Shown here in pieces: positions 6,615 to 12,746 of a DNA stretch of 12,746 nucleotides. This DNA is from Sphingomonadales bacterium (lineage in GTDB: Bacteria > Pseudomonadota > Alphaproteobacteria > Sphingomonadales > Sphingomonadaceae), in assembly GCA_017304125.1 (NCBI GenBank), contig JAFKLV010000271.1:1-12746 (forward strand), in the 5' to 3' direction. The stretch's first letter is position 1, and each line of letters begins with the position of its first letter. A model generated the notes under the pieces. That model was not told the DNA's origin. It worked only from the letters and a program-made list of their open reading frames with translations, and made no database searches. Position numbers and translations under genes: made by a program.

Positions 6615-6634
6615 CCTCCCGCTCCCTCGGGAGG
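6615..6634. other. GC-rich stem-loop after coq4
   Basis: CCTCCCG (6615-6621) pairs with CGGGAGG (6628-6634) around a six-base loop, 10 bases after the coq4 stop codon. There is no T-run behind it, so it is at best an imperfect rho-independent terminator; it may also stabilise the mRNA end. Similar 'ctcccg...cgggag' hairpins are frequent between genes in this bacterial group, from memory. Confidence 0.5.
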
Positions 6635-6637
6635 GAT

Positions 6638-6693
6638 GATGGAGGGGGGGCTACGGCGTGCAGACCTCCCTTTCGGCACGCTGCCCCTCCATC
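6638..6693. repeat. Structured intergenic element between coq4 and recF
   Basis: A perfect 10-bp inverted repeat, GATGGAGGGG (6638-6647) and CCCCTCCATC (6684-6693), encloses a second stem GCGTGC/GCACGC (6656-6661 with 6676-6681), forming a long bulged hairpin. The word CTTTCGGCACG occurs inside it (6670-6680) and again 30 bases later (6700-6710), outside the hairpin. The element may terminate coq4 transcription, be a mobile repeat, or contribute to the recF leader. Confidence 0.5.
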
Positions 6694-6748
6694 GATCCGC
6701 TTTCGGCACGGTCGCCAACGCCCAAGTCTGTGATTATGGCGGGGCGCA

Positions 6749-7795
6749 ATGCTCGACCGGCTCGTCCTCACCGATTTCCGCAATCACGCTGAACTGACGC
6801 TCGCGCCGGCGCCGGGGTTCGTCGTGCTGACCGGTGCCAATGGCGCGGGCAAGACCAACGTGCTCGAGGCGGTGTCGCTGCTCGCGCCGGGCCGCGGCCT
6901 GCGCCGCGCGCCGCTCGGCGAGATGGCGCGGCAAGGCGGCGCGGGCGGCTTCGGTGTTGCGGCGACCTTGGCCGCCGGCACCGAGATCGCCACCGGCGCG
7001 CTGGCGAGCGCCCCGGAGCGCCGCGTCGTGCGGATCAACGGCGCCCCGGCCCCCGGCAATGCGCTGGCCGAGCGGCTGGCGATCCTGTGGCTGACTCCGG
7101 CGATGGATCGATTGTTCGTCGAGCCCGCCTCCGGGCGCCGCCAGTTCCTCGACCGGCTCGCGCTGGCGTTGCACCCCGGCCATGCCACCCATGCGGCGCG
7201 CTATGATGCGGCGATGCGCAGCCGCAACCGCCTGCTTGCCGAGGAGCGGCCCGACGCCGAATGGCTCGGTGCGCTCGAACGGCGCATGGCCGAGCATGGC
7301 GCTGCGCTCGATGCGGCGCGGCGTGAGACGGTGGAGGCGCTCGCCGCCGGGCTGGTGGCGCAACCCGCGGGCGATTTCCCGCGCGCCGCCCTGGCGCTGG
7401 AAGGCTGGGCGGGTGATGACGCGCAGCTCGCGCGCCAGCTGCGCGACGGCCGCGCACGCGATGCTGCGGCGGGGCGCACGCTCGCCGGGCCGCATCGCGT
7501 CGATCTGGTCGTGACGCATATCGAAAAGGATCGCGCCGCGGCGCTCGCCTCGACCGGTGAGCAAAAGGCCTTGTTGCTCGGCATCGTCCTTGCGCATGCC
7601 GATCTGGTGGCCGCGCGTACCGGCGTTGCACCGCTGTTGTTGCTCGATGAGGTGGCGGCGCATCTCGATCCCAACCGCCGCGCCGCCTTGTTCGCCCGGC
7701 TTGCCGGGCGCGGGCAGGTGTGGATGACCGGCACCGAGCCCGCGCTGTTCGCCGATATCGGCGCCGATGCGACGCGGATCGCGCTGACAGTCTAG
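6749..7795 (+). CDS. recF: DNA replication and repair protein RecF
   Basis: RecF is an SMC-like ATPase that, with RecO and RecR, helps load RecA at single-strand gaps during daughter-strand gap repair. The 348-residue length is slightly short for the family but complete. Walker A is G29-A-N-G-A-G-K35-T36-N, the ABC signature is S268-T-G-E-Q-K273, and Walker B is LLLLD300-E301 followed by the D-loop (AAHLD). The N-terminal 'LVLTDFRNHAELTL' and the ending 'GRGQVWMTGTEP' are RecF-specific. ATG 6749 has only a weak G-rich ribosome site (GGCGGGG). The common dnaN neighbour is missing upstream, and an MFS gene, not gyrB, follows after 16 bp, so co-transcription with that transporter is likely. Confidence 0.96.
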   Translation: MLDRLVLTDFRNHAELTLAPAPGFVVLTGANGAGKTNVLEAVSLLAPGRGLRRAPLGEMARQGGAGGFGVAATLAAGTEIATGALASAPERRVVRINGAPAPGNALAERLAILWLTPAMDRLFVEPASGRRQFLDRLALALHPGHATHAARYDAAMRSRNRLLAEERPDAEWLGALERRMAEHGAALDAARRETVEALAAGLVAQPAGDFPRAALALEGWAGDDAQLARQLRDGRARDAAAGRTLAGPHRVDLVVTHIEKDRAAALASTGEQKALLLGIVLAHADLVAARTGVAPLLLLDEVAAHLDPNRRAALFARLAGRGQVWMTGTEPALFADIGADATRIALTV

Positions 7796-7811
7796 GGCTT
7801 TACCCCGCGGC

Positions 7812-9086
7812 ATGCGCCGCTACGCTGCGGCGATGGAGCGGGTGGAAAGGATTGCCGCGGCCCATCCGGGCGAGTGGCGGAGCGGCTGGCGCGTGGTCGC
7901 GGCGGCGATGGTCGGCAATGGTTTCGGCCCCGGCATGTATCAGAATCTGTCGAGCCTGTTCGTGCCGGGGATGACGCTGGCGTTCGGCTGGACGCGCGGC
8001 GAAATCGCCACCGCCGCCGGCGTCGGCCTGCTCGGCGCGCTGGGCGTTCCCGCGATCGGGCGGCTGGCGGATCGCGTCGGTGCGCGGCCGGTGATCGTCG
8101 GCGCGACCTTGCTGCTCGCGGCGACGCTCGCCGGCTTTGCCACTCTGGGCGGCAATCTGTGGGTCTATCAATTGCTCGTCCTGTGCCTCGCGCTCAGCGT
8201 CGCGGGGACGAGCGCGGTGGTCTATGGCCGGCTGATCGCGGCGCGCTTCATCGTCCACCGCGGGATCGCGCTGGGGGTGGCGACCTCCGGCCTGTCGCTG
8301 TCGACCCTCGCGCTGTCGCCGCTGGTCGCGGCGGTGATCGCGCGCGAGGGGTGGCGCGCCGGCTTTGCGATGCTGATCGCGCTGGTGCTGGCGGTCGCGC
8401 TGCCGGCGGTGTTGCTGCTGTTGCGCGGCGTGGTCGTCGCGCCGGTCCATCACGCCGGCGAGGCGGAGGATATCGCGCCCGAAACCCTGCTCGCCGGGAT
8501 GAGCGCGGCCGAGGCACGGCGCGATGCGCGCTTCTGGCGGCTCGGGCTGGCGGTGGCTTTGGTCAATGTCGCCAGCGTCGGGCTGATCACCCAGCTCGCG
8601 CCGTTCGGGATCGATCGCGGGCTCGATCTGGGGCAGGCGGCGCTGCTCGTCACCGCATTCGGTGCGAGCCAGATCGTCGGACGGCTGGCGATGGGGCTGC
8701 TGGTCGACCGCTTTTCCGCGCGGCTGATCGCCGCCGGCTTTGCCGCGATTTCGGCGACGGCGTTCGCCGGGCTGTTGTTGCCGGTGTCGGGAGTGGTCGC
8801 GCTCGCCGCTCTGGTGTTCGCGGCGATGCTGATGAACGGGGCGGAGAATGATCTGCTGCCGTTCATGACCGCGCGCCTGTTTGGGCTGCGCGCTTATGGC
8901 GAAACCTATGGCGCGCTACTGACGATGGCCTTGTTCGGCACCGCGGCGGGGATCGTGATGTTCGGCCGTCTCTATGATGCGACGGGGGGCTATACGCTGC
9001 CGCTGTCGATCGCGGTCGCCGCGCTGACCGCCGCCGCCCTGCTGTTCCTCACGCTGACCGGGCGACAGACCGAATCAACACGATAA
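7812..9086 (+). CDS. MFS transporter, monocarboxylate/OFA-like
   Basis: A 424-residue protein with about twelve membrane segments in two halves joined by a cytosolic loop (about residues 205-240). The signature 'GNGFGPGMYQNLSSLF' at 35-50 followed by FGWTRGEI at 58-65 is typical of the monocarboxylate/oxalate:formate branch of the major facilitator superfamily. Motif A is present after TM2 (GRLADRVGARPV, 83-94), with a degenerate copy in the second half (GRLAMGLLVDRF near 296-307). Such permeases move small carboxylates or related anions across the inner membrane; the actual substrate is unknown. ATG 7812 gives the longest product; ATG 7833 is equally plausible, and neither has a clear ribosome site. 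It lies 16 bp after recF and about 50 bp before gyrB. Confidence 0.9.
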   Translation: MRRYAAAMERVERIAAAHPGEWRSGWRVVAAAMVGNGFGPGMYQNLSSLFVPGMTLAFGWTRGEIATAAGVGLLGALGVPAIGRLADRVGARPVIVGATLLLAATLAGFATLGGNLWVYQLLVLCLALSVAGTSAVVYGRLIAARFIVHRGIALGVATSGLSLSTLALSPLVAAVIAREGWRAGFAMLIALVLAVALPAVLLLLRGVVVAPVHHAGEAEDIAPETLLAGMSAAEARRDARFWRLGLAVALVNVASVGLITQLAPFGIDRGLDLGQAALLVTAFGASQIVGRLAMGLLVDRFSARLIAAGFAAISATAFAGLLLPVSGVVALAALVFAAMLMNGAENDLLPFMTARLFGLRAYGETYGALLTMALFGTAAGIVMFGRLYDATGGYTLPLSIAVAALTAAALLFLTLTGRQTESTR

Positions 9087-9137
9087 TCGCGTGCCATTTC
9101 GCTTTCGTTGCAGCGCCGCAATGCCTATATGATTGGC

Positions 9138-11633
9138 ATGGCAGAACCCCAGAATTCGGAATATGGCGCTTCCTCGATCAAGGTGCTGAAGGGCCTGGAC
9201 GCGGTGCGCAAGCGCCCCGGCATGTATATCGGCGACACCGACGACGGATCGGGCCTGCACCATATGGTGTTCGAGGTCTCCGACAATGCGATCGACGAGG
9301 CGCTGGCCGGGCATTGCGATCGCGTCGACATCACGCTCAATGCGGACGGCTCGGTCTCGGTGACCGATAATGGCCGCGGCATCCCGACGGGCATCCACCC
9401 GGAGGAAGGCGTATCGGCGGCCGAGGTCATCATGACCCAGCTCCATGCCGGGGGTAAGTTCGAGAATACCTCGGACGACAATGCCTATAAGGTGTCGGGC
9501 GGGCTCCACGGGGTCGGCGTCAGCGTGGTCAACGCGCTTTCCGAATGGCTCGATCTGACGATCTGGCGCGACGGCGAGGAGCATTACATGCGCTTCGCCC
9601 ACGGCGATGCGGTCGCCCCGCTCAAGGTGGTCGGCAAGGCCGAGGGGATGAAGGGGACGCGCGTCACTTTCCTGCCCTCGCCCGCGACGTTCAAGATCAC
9701 CGAATTCGATTTCGACAAGCTCGAGCATCGCTATCGCGAACTGGCGTTCCTCAATTCGGGGGTGCGGCTGTTCCTGTCCGACGCGCGGCACGAAGAGACC
9801 AAGACGGTCGAGCTTTATTACGAGGGCGGGATCGCCGCGTTCGTGAAATGGCTCGATCGCGCCAAGACGCCGCTGATGCCCGATCCGATCGCGATCACCG
9901 GCGCGCGCGACGATATCGGCATCGATGTCGCGCTGGAGTGGAACGACAGCTATTATGAAAACGTCCTCTGCTTCACCAACAACATCCCGCAGCGTGATGG
10001 CGGCACCCATCTCGCCGCGTTCCGCTCGGCGCTGACCCGCACGCTCAATGCCTATGCCGACAAGTCGGGCATCCTGAAGAAAGAGAAGATCAGCCTCACC
10101 GGCGACGACATGCGCGAGGGGCTGACCGCGATCGTCTCGGTCAAATTGCCCGATCCCAAATTCTCGTCGCAGACCAAGGACAAGCTCGTCTCGTCCGAGG
10201 TGCGTCAGCCGCTCGAAAGCCTGATGGCCGACAAGATGGCGGAATGGCTGGAGGAAAACCCCGGCCATGCGCGTTCGATCGTGCAGAAGATCATCGACGC
10301 CGCCGCCGCGCGCGAAGCGGCGCGCAAGGCGCGCGAGGCGAGCCGCAAATCGGTGATGGGGGTCGCCAGCCTGCCGGGCAAGCTCGCCGATTGTCAGGAA
10401 AAGGATCCGGCCAAGTCCGTGCTGTTCGTCGTCGAGGGCGATTCGGCCGGCGGCTCGGCCAAGCAGGGCCGCGACCGGCATTTCCAGGCGATCCTGCCGC
10501 TGCGCGGCAAGATTCTCAACGTCGAGCGTGCGCGGTTCGATCGCATGATCTCCTCGCGCGAGATCGGCACGCTGATTCAGGCGATGGGCACCGGCATCGG
10601 TCGCGACGAGTTCAACGCCGAGAAATTGCGCTACCACAAGATCGTCATCATGACCGACGCCGACGTGGACGGCGCGCATATCCGCACGCTCCTGCTCACC
10701 TTCTTCTACCGGCAGGTGCCGGAGCTGATCGAGCGCGGGCATCTCTATATCGCCCAGCCGCCGCTGTATAAGGCGACGCGCGGGCGCTCGGAGGTCTATC
10801 TCAAGGACGAGAAGGCGCTCGACGATTATCTGGTCGATGCCGGCGTCAACGCGATGGTGCTCGAGACACCCGGCGGCGCACGCTCCGGGGCGGATCTCAC
10901 CGCGTTGGTCGATCATGCGCGGCGCATGCGCACGCTGATGCGCTATGTCCCGCGGCGTTACGATCCGGTGATCATCGAGGCGCTGGCGCTGGCCGGCGCG
11001 CTCGATCCCGAGCTGAGCCGCGCCGGGCGCGAGGCGACCGTGGCGGAAGTGTCGCGGCGGCTCGATGCGGGCGATCGCGAGGCGACATGGGCCGCGCGGC
11101 TGACCGAGGACGGCGGCATCCACTTCGAGCGGCTGTGGCGCGGGGTGACCGATCACCACATGGTCGAGGCGGCGTTCATCGGCTCGACCGAGGCGCGCAA
11201 GCTCCACACGCTCGCCAGCGAGCAGGCGGACAGCTTCGCCAGCGCGGGCAAGCTCGTTCCCAACAAGGGCGCGCCGCAGGCCGAGGAAGCCACGCCGGGC
11301 GACGAGGAAGACACCGAGCAGGCAGCCGCGGTCGAGGTGGGGATCGGCAAGGGCGAGACGCTCGTCGCGCGGCCGTCGCAATTGCTCGAGGCGGTGCTCG
11401 CCGCGGGGCGCAAGGGCCTCTCGATCCAGCGCTACAAGGGGCTGGGGGAGATGAACCCCGAGCAATTGTGGGAAACCACGCTCGATCCGTCCAATCGCTC
11501 GATGCTCAAGGTGGCGATCGATCAGGCGGACGTTGCCGACGAGATCTTCACCCGGCTGATGGGCGACGTGGTCGAGCCGCGTCGCGAATTCATCCAGGAG
11601 AATGCGCTGTCGGTCGCCAACCTCGACGTTTGA
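9138..11633 (+). CDS. gyrB: DNA gyrase subunit B
   Basis: ATPase and DNA-binding TOPRIM subunit of DNA gyrase, which introduces negative supercoils with GyrA. At 831 residues it is slightly longer than E. coli GyrB (804). The GHKL ATPase shows catalytic E46 and Mg-binding N50 (E. coli E42/N46), TDNGRG (76-81) and the lid-side GGLHGVG (121-127). The TOPRIM domain has EGDSAGG (433-439) and the acidic metal site DADVDG (507-512). The GyrB-type tail motif QRYKGLGEMNPEQLWETTLD is at 764-783, and an insert of the long-GyrB type precedes it, with an acidic patch (EEATPGDEEDTE, 717-728). At the E. coli quinolone positions, D426 is kept (D435) and K447 is Arg (R456), a conservative replacement probably natural to the lineage. 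ATG 9138 is chosen because it directly precedes the conserved YGASSIKVL; ATG 9129 or TTG 9108 are possible, and no ribosome site is obvious. Confidence 0.97.
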   Translation: MAEPQNSEYGASSIKVLKGLDAVRKRPGMYIGDTDDGSGLHHMVFEVSDNAIDEALAGHCDRVDITLNADGSVSVTDNGRGIPTGIHPEEGVSAAEVIMTQLHAGGKFENTSDDNAYKVSGGLHGVGVSVVNALSEWLDLTIWRDGEEHYMRFAHGDAVAPLKVVGKAEGMKGTRVTFLPSPATFKITEFDFDKLEHRYRELAFLNSGVRLFLSDARHEETKTVELYYEGGIAAFVKWLDRAKTPLMPDPIAITGARDDIGIDVALEWNDSYYENVLCFTNNIPQRDGGTHLAAFRSALTRTLNAYADKSGILKKEKISLTGDDMREGLTAIVSVKLPDPKFSSQTKDKLVSSEVRQPLESLMADKMAEWLEENPGHARSIVQKIIDAAAAREAARKAREASRKSVMGVASLPGKLADCQEKDPAKSVLFVVEGDSAGGSAKQGRDRHFQAILPLRGKILNVERARFDRMISSREIGTLIQAMGTGIGRDEFNAEKLRYHKIVIMTDADVDGAHIRTLLLTFFYRQVPELIERGHLYIAQPPLYKATRGRSEVYLKDEKALDDYLVDAGVNAMVLETPGGARSGADLTALVDHARRMRTLMRYVPRRYDPVIIEALALAGALDPELSRAGREATVAEVSRRLDAGDREATWAARLTEDGGIHFERLWRGVTDHHMVEAAFIGSTEARKLHTLASEQADSFASAGKLVPNKGAPQAEEATPGDEEDTEQAAAVEVGIGKGETLVARPSQLLEAVLAAGRKGLSIQRYKGLGEMNPEQLWETTLDPSNRSMLKVAIDQADVADEIFTRLMGDVVEPRREFIQENALSVANLDV

Positions 11634-11658
11634 GTTTGGTTTTTCGTCCCTTTTAATT

Positions 11659-11690
11659 CCGACCGCGCCGGCCTTTGCCGGGGCGGTCGG
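11659..11690. terminator. Strong stem-loop behind gyrB
   Basis: CCGACCGC (11659-11666) pairs with GCGGTCGG (11683-11690), and after a single G/G mismatch CCGGC (11668-11672) pairs with GCCGG (11677-11681) around a CTTT loop: 13 base pairs in total. It starts 25 bases after the gyrB stop. The T-rich stretch lies before the stem, not after it, so classic U-tract termination is not supported in the plus direction; a processed 3' end or rho-assisted termination is possible. Confidence 0.55.
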
Positions 11691-11707
11691 ATAAGGTGGT
11701 CGCGCAC

Positions 11708-11728
11708 TCGTTGCGATTTTCGCAACGA
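11708..11728. promoter_or_regulatory. 21-bp palindrome upstream of the amidohydrolase gene
   Basis: TCGTTGCGA (11708-11716) and TCGCAACGA (11720-11728) are perfect 9-bp arms around a three-base centre. The short odd spacer fits a dimeric repressor site better than an RNA hairpin. It lies about 80 bases before the amidohydrolase start. No convincing promoter hexamers were found, so the role is inferred. Confidence 0.5.
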
Positions 11729-11806
11729 TAGACTCGATTAAGCGGCATTGCGCGCATTGGCCGAACCGCGCACTTTCCCCTGCGAATAATGACAAGGGGG
11801 ATCGAC

Positions 11807-12746
11807 ATGAGGGCAGCCTTCCGCCGCCTGCGTAAGATGACGTTGCTGTCCGCGCTGGTGCCGCTGGCGCTCGCGCAGCCGGCCGTCGCGCAGACCGCCA
11901 AGGCGTTGGTCGGCGGCACGGTGCTCGATGTCGATACCGGCAAGGCGATCCCCGACGCGGTGGTGGTGATCGAGGGCGAGAAAATCGCGGCGGTCGGCCC
12001 GGCCGCTTCCACCCCGATCCCCGCCGGCGCGCGCGTCGTGCGGCTCCCCGGCAAATGGCTGATCCCCGGCCTGATGAACATGCATGTCCATCTCGGGCTC
12101 AAATTGCCCGGGGCGGCGGGCGCGGCGTTGGTCAACGAGACCGATCCCGAACAGGTGCTGCGGATGGCGGCCAATGCGCGCCGCTCGCTGCTGTCGGGGG
12201 TGACGACGCTGCGGCTCGTCGGCGAGGATCACGGCAATGATTTCGCGCTCAAACAGGCGATCGACGGCGGTTCGATCGTCGGCCCGCGGATCGAAACCGC
12301 CGGCGAAGTGATCGTGCCGACCGGCGGCCACGGCTCGCTCGAGGCCGACGGCCCCTATGCGATGGCCAAGGCGGTGCGCGAGCAGATCAAGCGCGGCGCG
12401 ACCTGGATCAAGGTCGCGATCTCCGGCGGGATATCGGACACCCATGGCGCGATCGCCGCGGCGCCGATGACCGACGAGGAAATGAAGACGATCATCGAGG
12501 TCGCGCACCGCAACAACGTCAAGGTCACCGCGCACAACGGTTCGTCGATCGCCGCGGAGCAGGCGTTGCGCTTCGGGATCGACGGGTTCGAGCATGGCTA
12601 TCACCTCGATCGTCCGACGCTTCAGGAAATGAAGCGCAAGGGCGCGTGGCTGGTGCCGACGATCGTCGTCACCCAGCCGGGGGCGATGGAATTCTACAAG
12701 AAGATCGGGTCGCCCGACTGGTATCTGAAGCGCGTCGCGATCACCG
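11807..12746 (+). CDS. Secreted metal-dependent amidohydrolase, N-terminal part
   Basis: The first 313 codons are in the window and the gene continues past the right edge. ATG 11807 has AAGGGGG six bases upstream (11794-11800). The protein starts with a Sec signal peptide: basic residues (R2, R6, R7, R9, K10), a hydrophobic core and AVA at 26-28 before Q29 as the likely signal peptidase I site. The mature part shows the beta-sandwich and TIM-barrel layout of COG1228 amidohydrolases. Metal ligands visible are H93-V-H95 after the first strand, the probable carboxylated lysine K202 (TWIKVAISGG), H243 (VTAHNGS) and H263 (FEHGYH). The final catalytic Asp would lie beyond the edge. Relatives include periplasmic Xaa-Pro-type dipeptidases and imidazolonepropionase-like enzymes, so hydrolysis of an amide or peptide in the periplasm is likely, with the exact substrate unknown. 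The upstream palindrome suggests independent regulation from gyrB. Confidence 0.9.
   Translation, partial: MRAAFRRLRKMTLLSALVPLALAQPAVAQTAKALVGGTVLDVDTGKAIPDAVVVIEGEKIAAVGPAASTPIPAGARVVRLPGKWLIPGLMNMHVHLGLKLPGAAGAALVNETDPEQVLRMAANARRSLLSGVTTLRLVGEDHGNDFALKQAIDGGSIVGPRIETAGEVIVPTGGHGSLEADGPYAMAKAVREQIKRGATWIKVAISGGISDTHGAIAAAPMTDEEMKTIIEVAHRNNVKVTAHNGSSIAAEQALRFGIDGFEHGYHLDRPTLQEMKRKGAWLVPTIVVTQPGAMEFYKKIGSPDWYLKRVAIT

Noticed and set aside
6734..7813. A minus-strand open frame opposite recF, and similar ones opposite the MFS and amidohydrolase genes.
   Set aside because: They are shadow frames of well-supported genes with low-complexity Arg/Ala-rich products.
11729..11740. Possible -10 element (TAGACT) before the amidohydrolase gene.
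   Set aside because: No acceptable -35 at the right distance; too weak to annotate.
9075..11795. A minus-strand open frame of about 900 codons opposite gyrB.
   Set aside because: It mirrors the third-position GC bias of gyrB on the other strand. The product is rich in Arg, His and Asp, shows no recognisable domain and has no credible start context.
1..12746. Defence system, prophage, CRISPR array, tRNA or insertion sequence.
   Set aside because: No regularly spaced repeats, transposase, integrase, toxin-antitoxin pair, nuclease/helicase cluster or tRNA-like cloverleaf was seen on either strand.

Overview
The base composition (very GC-rich, with strong G/C at third codon positions), the GyrB, RecF and GlmM sequences and the Coq4-type protein all point to an alphaproteobacterium, most likely Sphingomonas or a close relative. 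This is chromosomal sequence. I see no rRNA, tRNA, CRISPR array, insertion sequence, phage gene or plasmid gene, and no gene-free stretch reaches 300 bases.

Left part (1-2405): a small catabolic-looking cluster. A Rieske non-heme iron oxygenase (516-1688, minus) and a downstream FAD-dependent oxidoreductase of the phytoene-dehydrogenase-like family (1-370, minus, cut by the window edge) are divergent from a BetI-type TetR regulator (1794-2405, plus). The intergenic region between oxygenase and regulator holds a near-perfect 36-bp dyad, the obvious candidate operator for that regulator. A folded, REP-like repeat (420-508) sits between the oxygenase and the FAD enzyme.

Middle part (2379-6604): glmM (phosphoglucosamine mutase) and a DUF2238/YjdF-like membrane protein form a minus-strand pair overlapping by 14 bp. 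The membrane protein gene runs tail-to-tail into the TetR gene with a 27-bp overlap. Divergent from glmM is a dicarboxylate/amino acid:cation symporter-family protein in which the NMDGT sodium-site motif is replaced. Next comes a coq4-family gene with its own recognisable promoter (TTGACA, 17-bp spacer, TATTGA) overlapped by a 22-bp dyad operator.

Right part (6749-12746): recF, an MFS permease (monocarboxylate/OFA-like) and gyrB all run on the plus strand, so a transporter is wedged into the usual recF-gyrB neighbourhood. After gyrB come a strong stem-loop, a 21-bp palindrome and the start of a secreted metal-dependent amidohydrolase cut by the right edge.

Most of the window is ordinary housekeeping and transport. 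The parts worth a second look are the oxygenase/FAD-enzyme/BetI-like unit with its operator, the coq4 operator-promoter, and the altered symporter.
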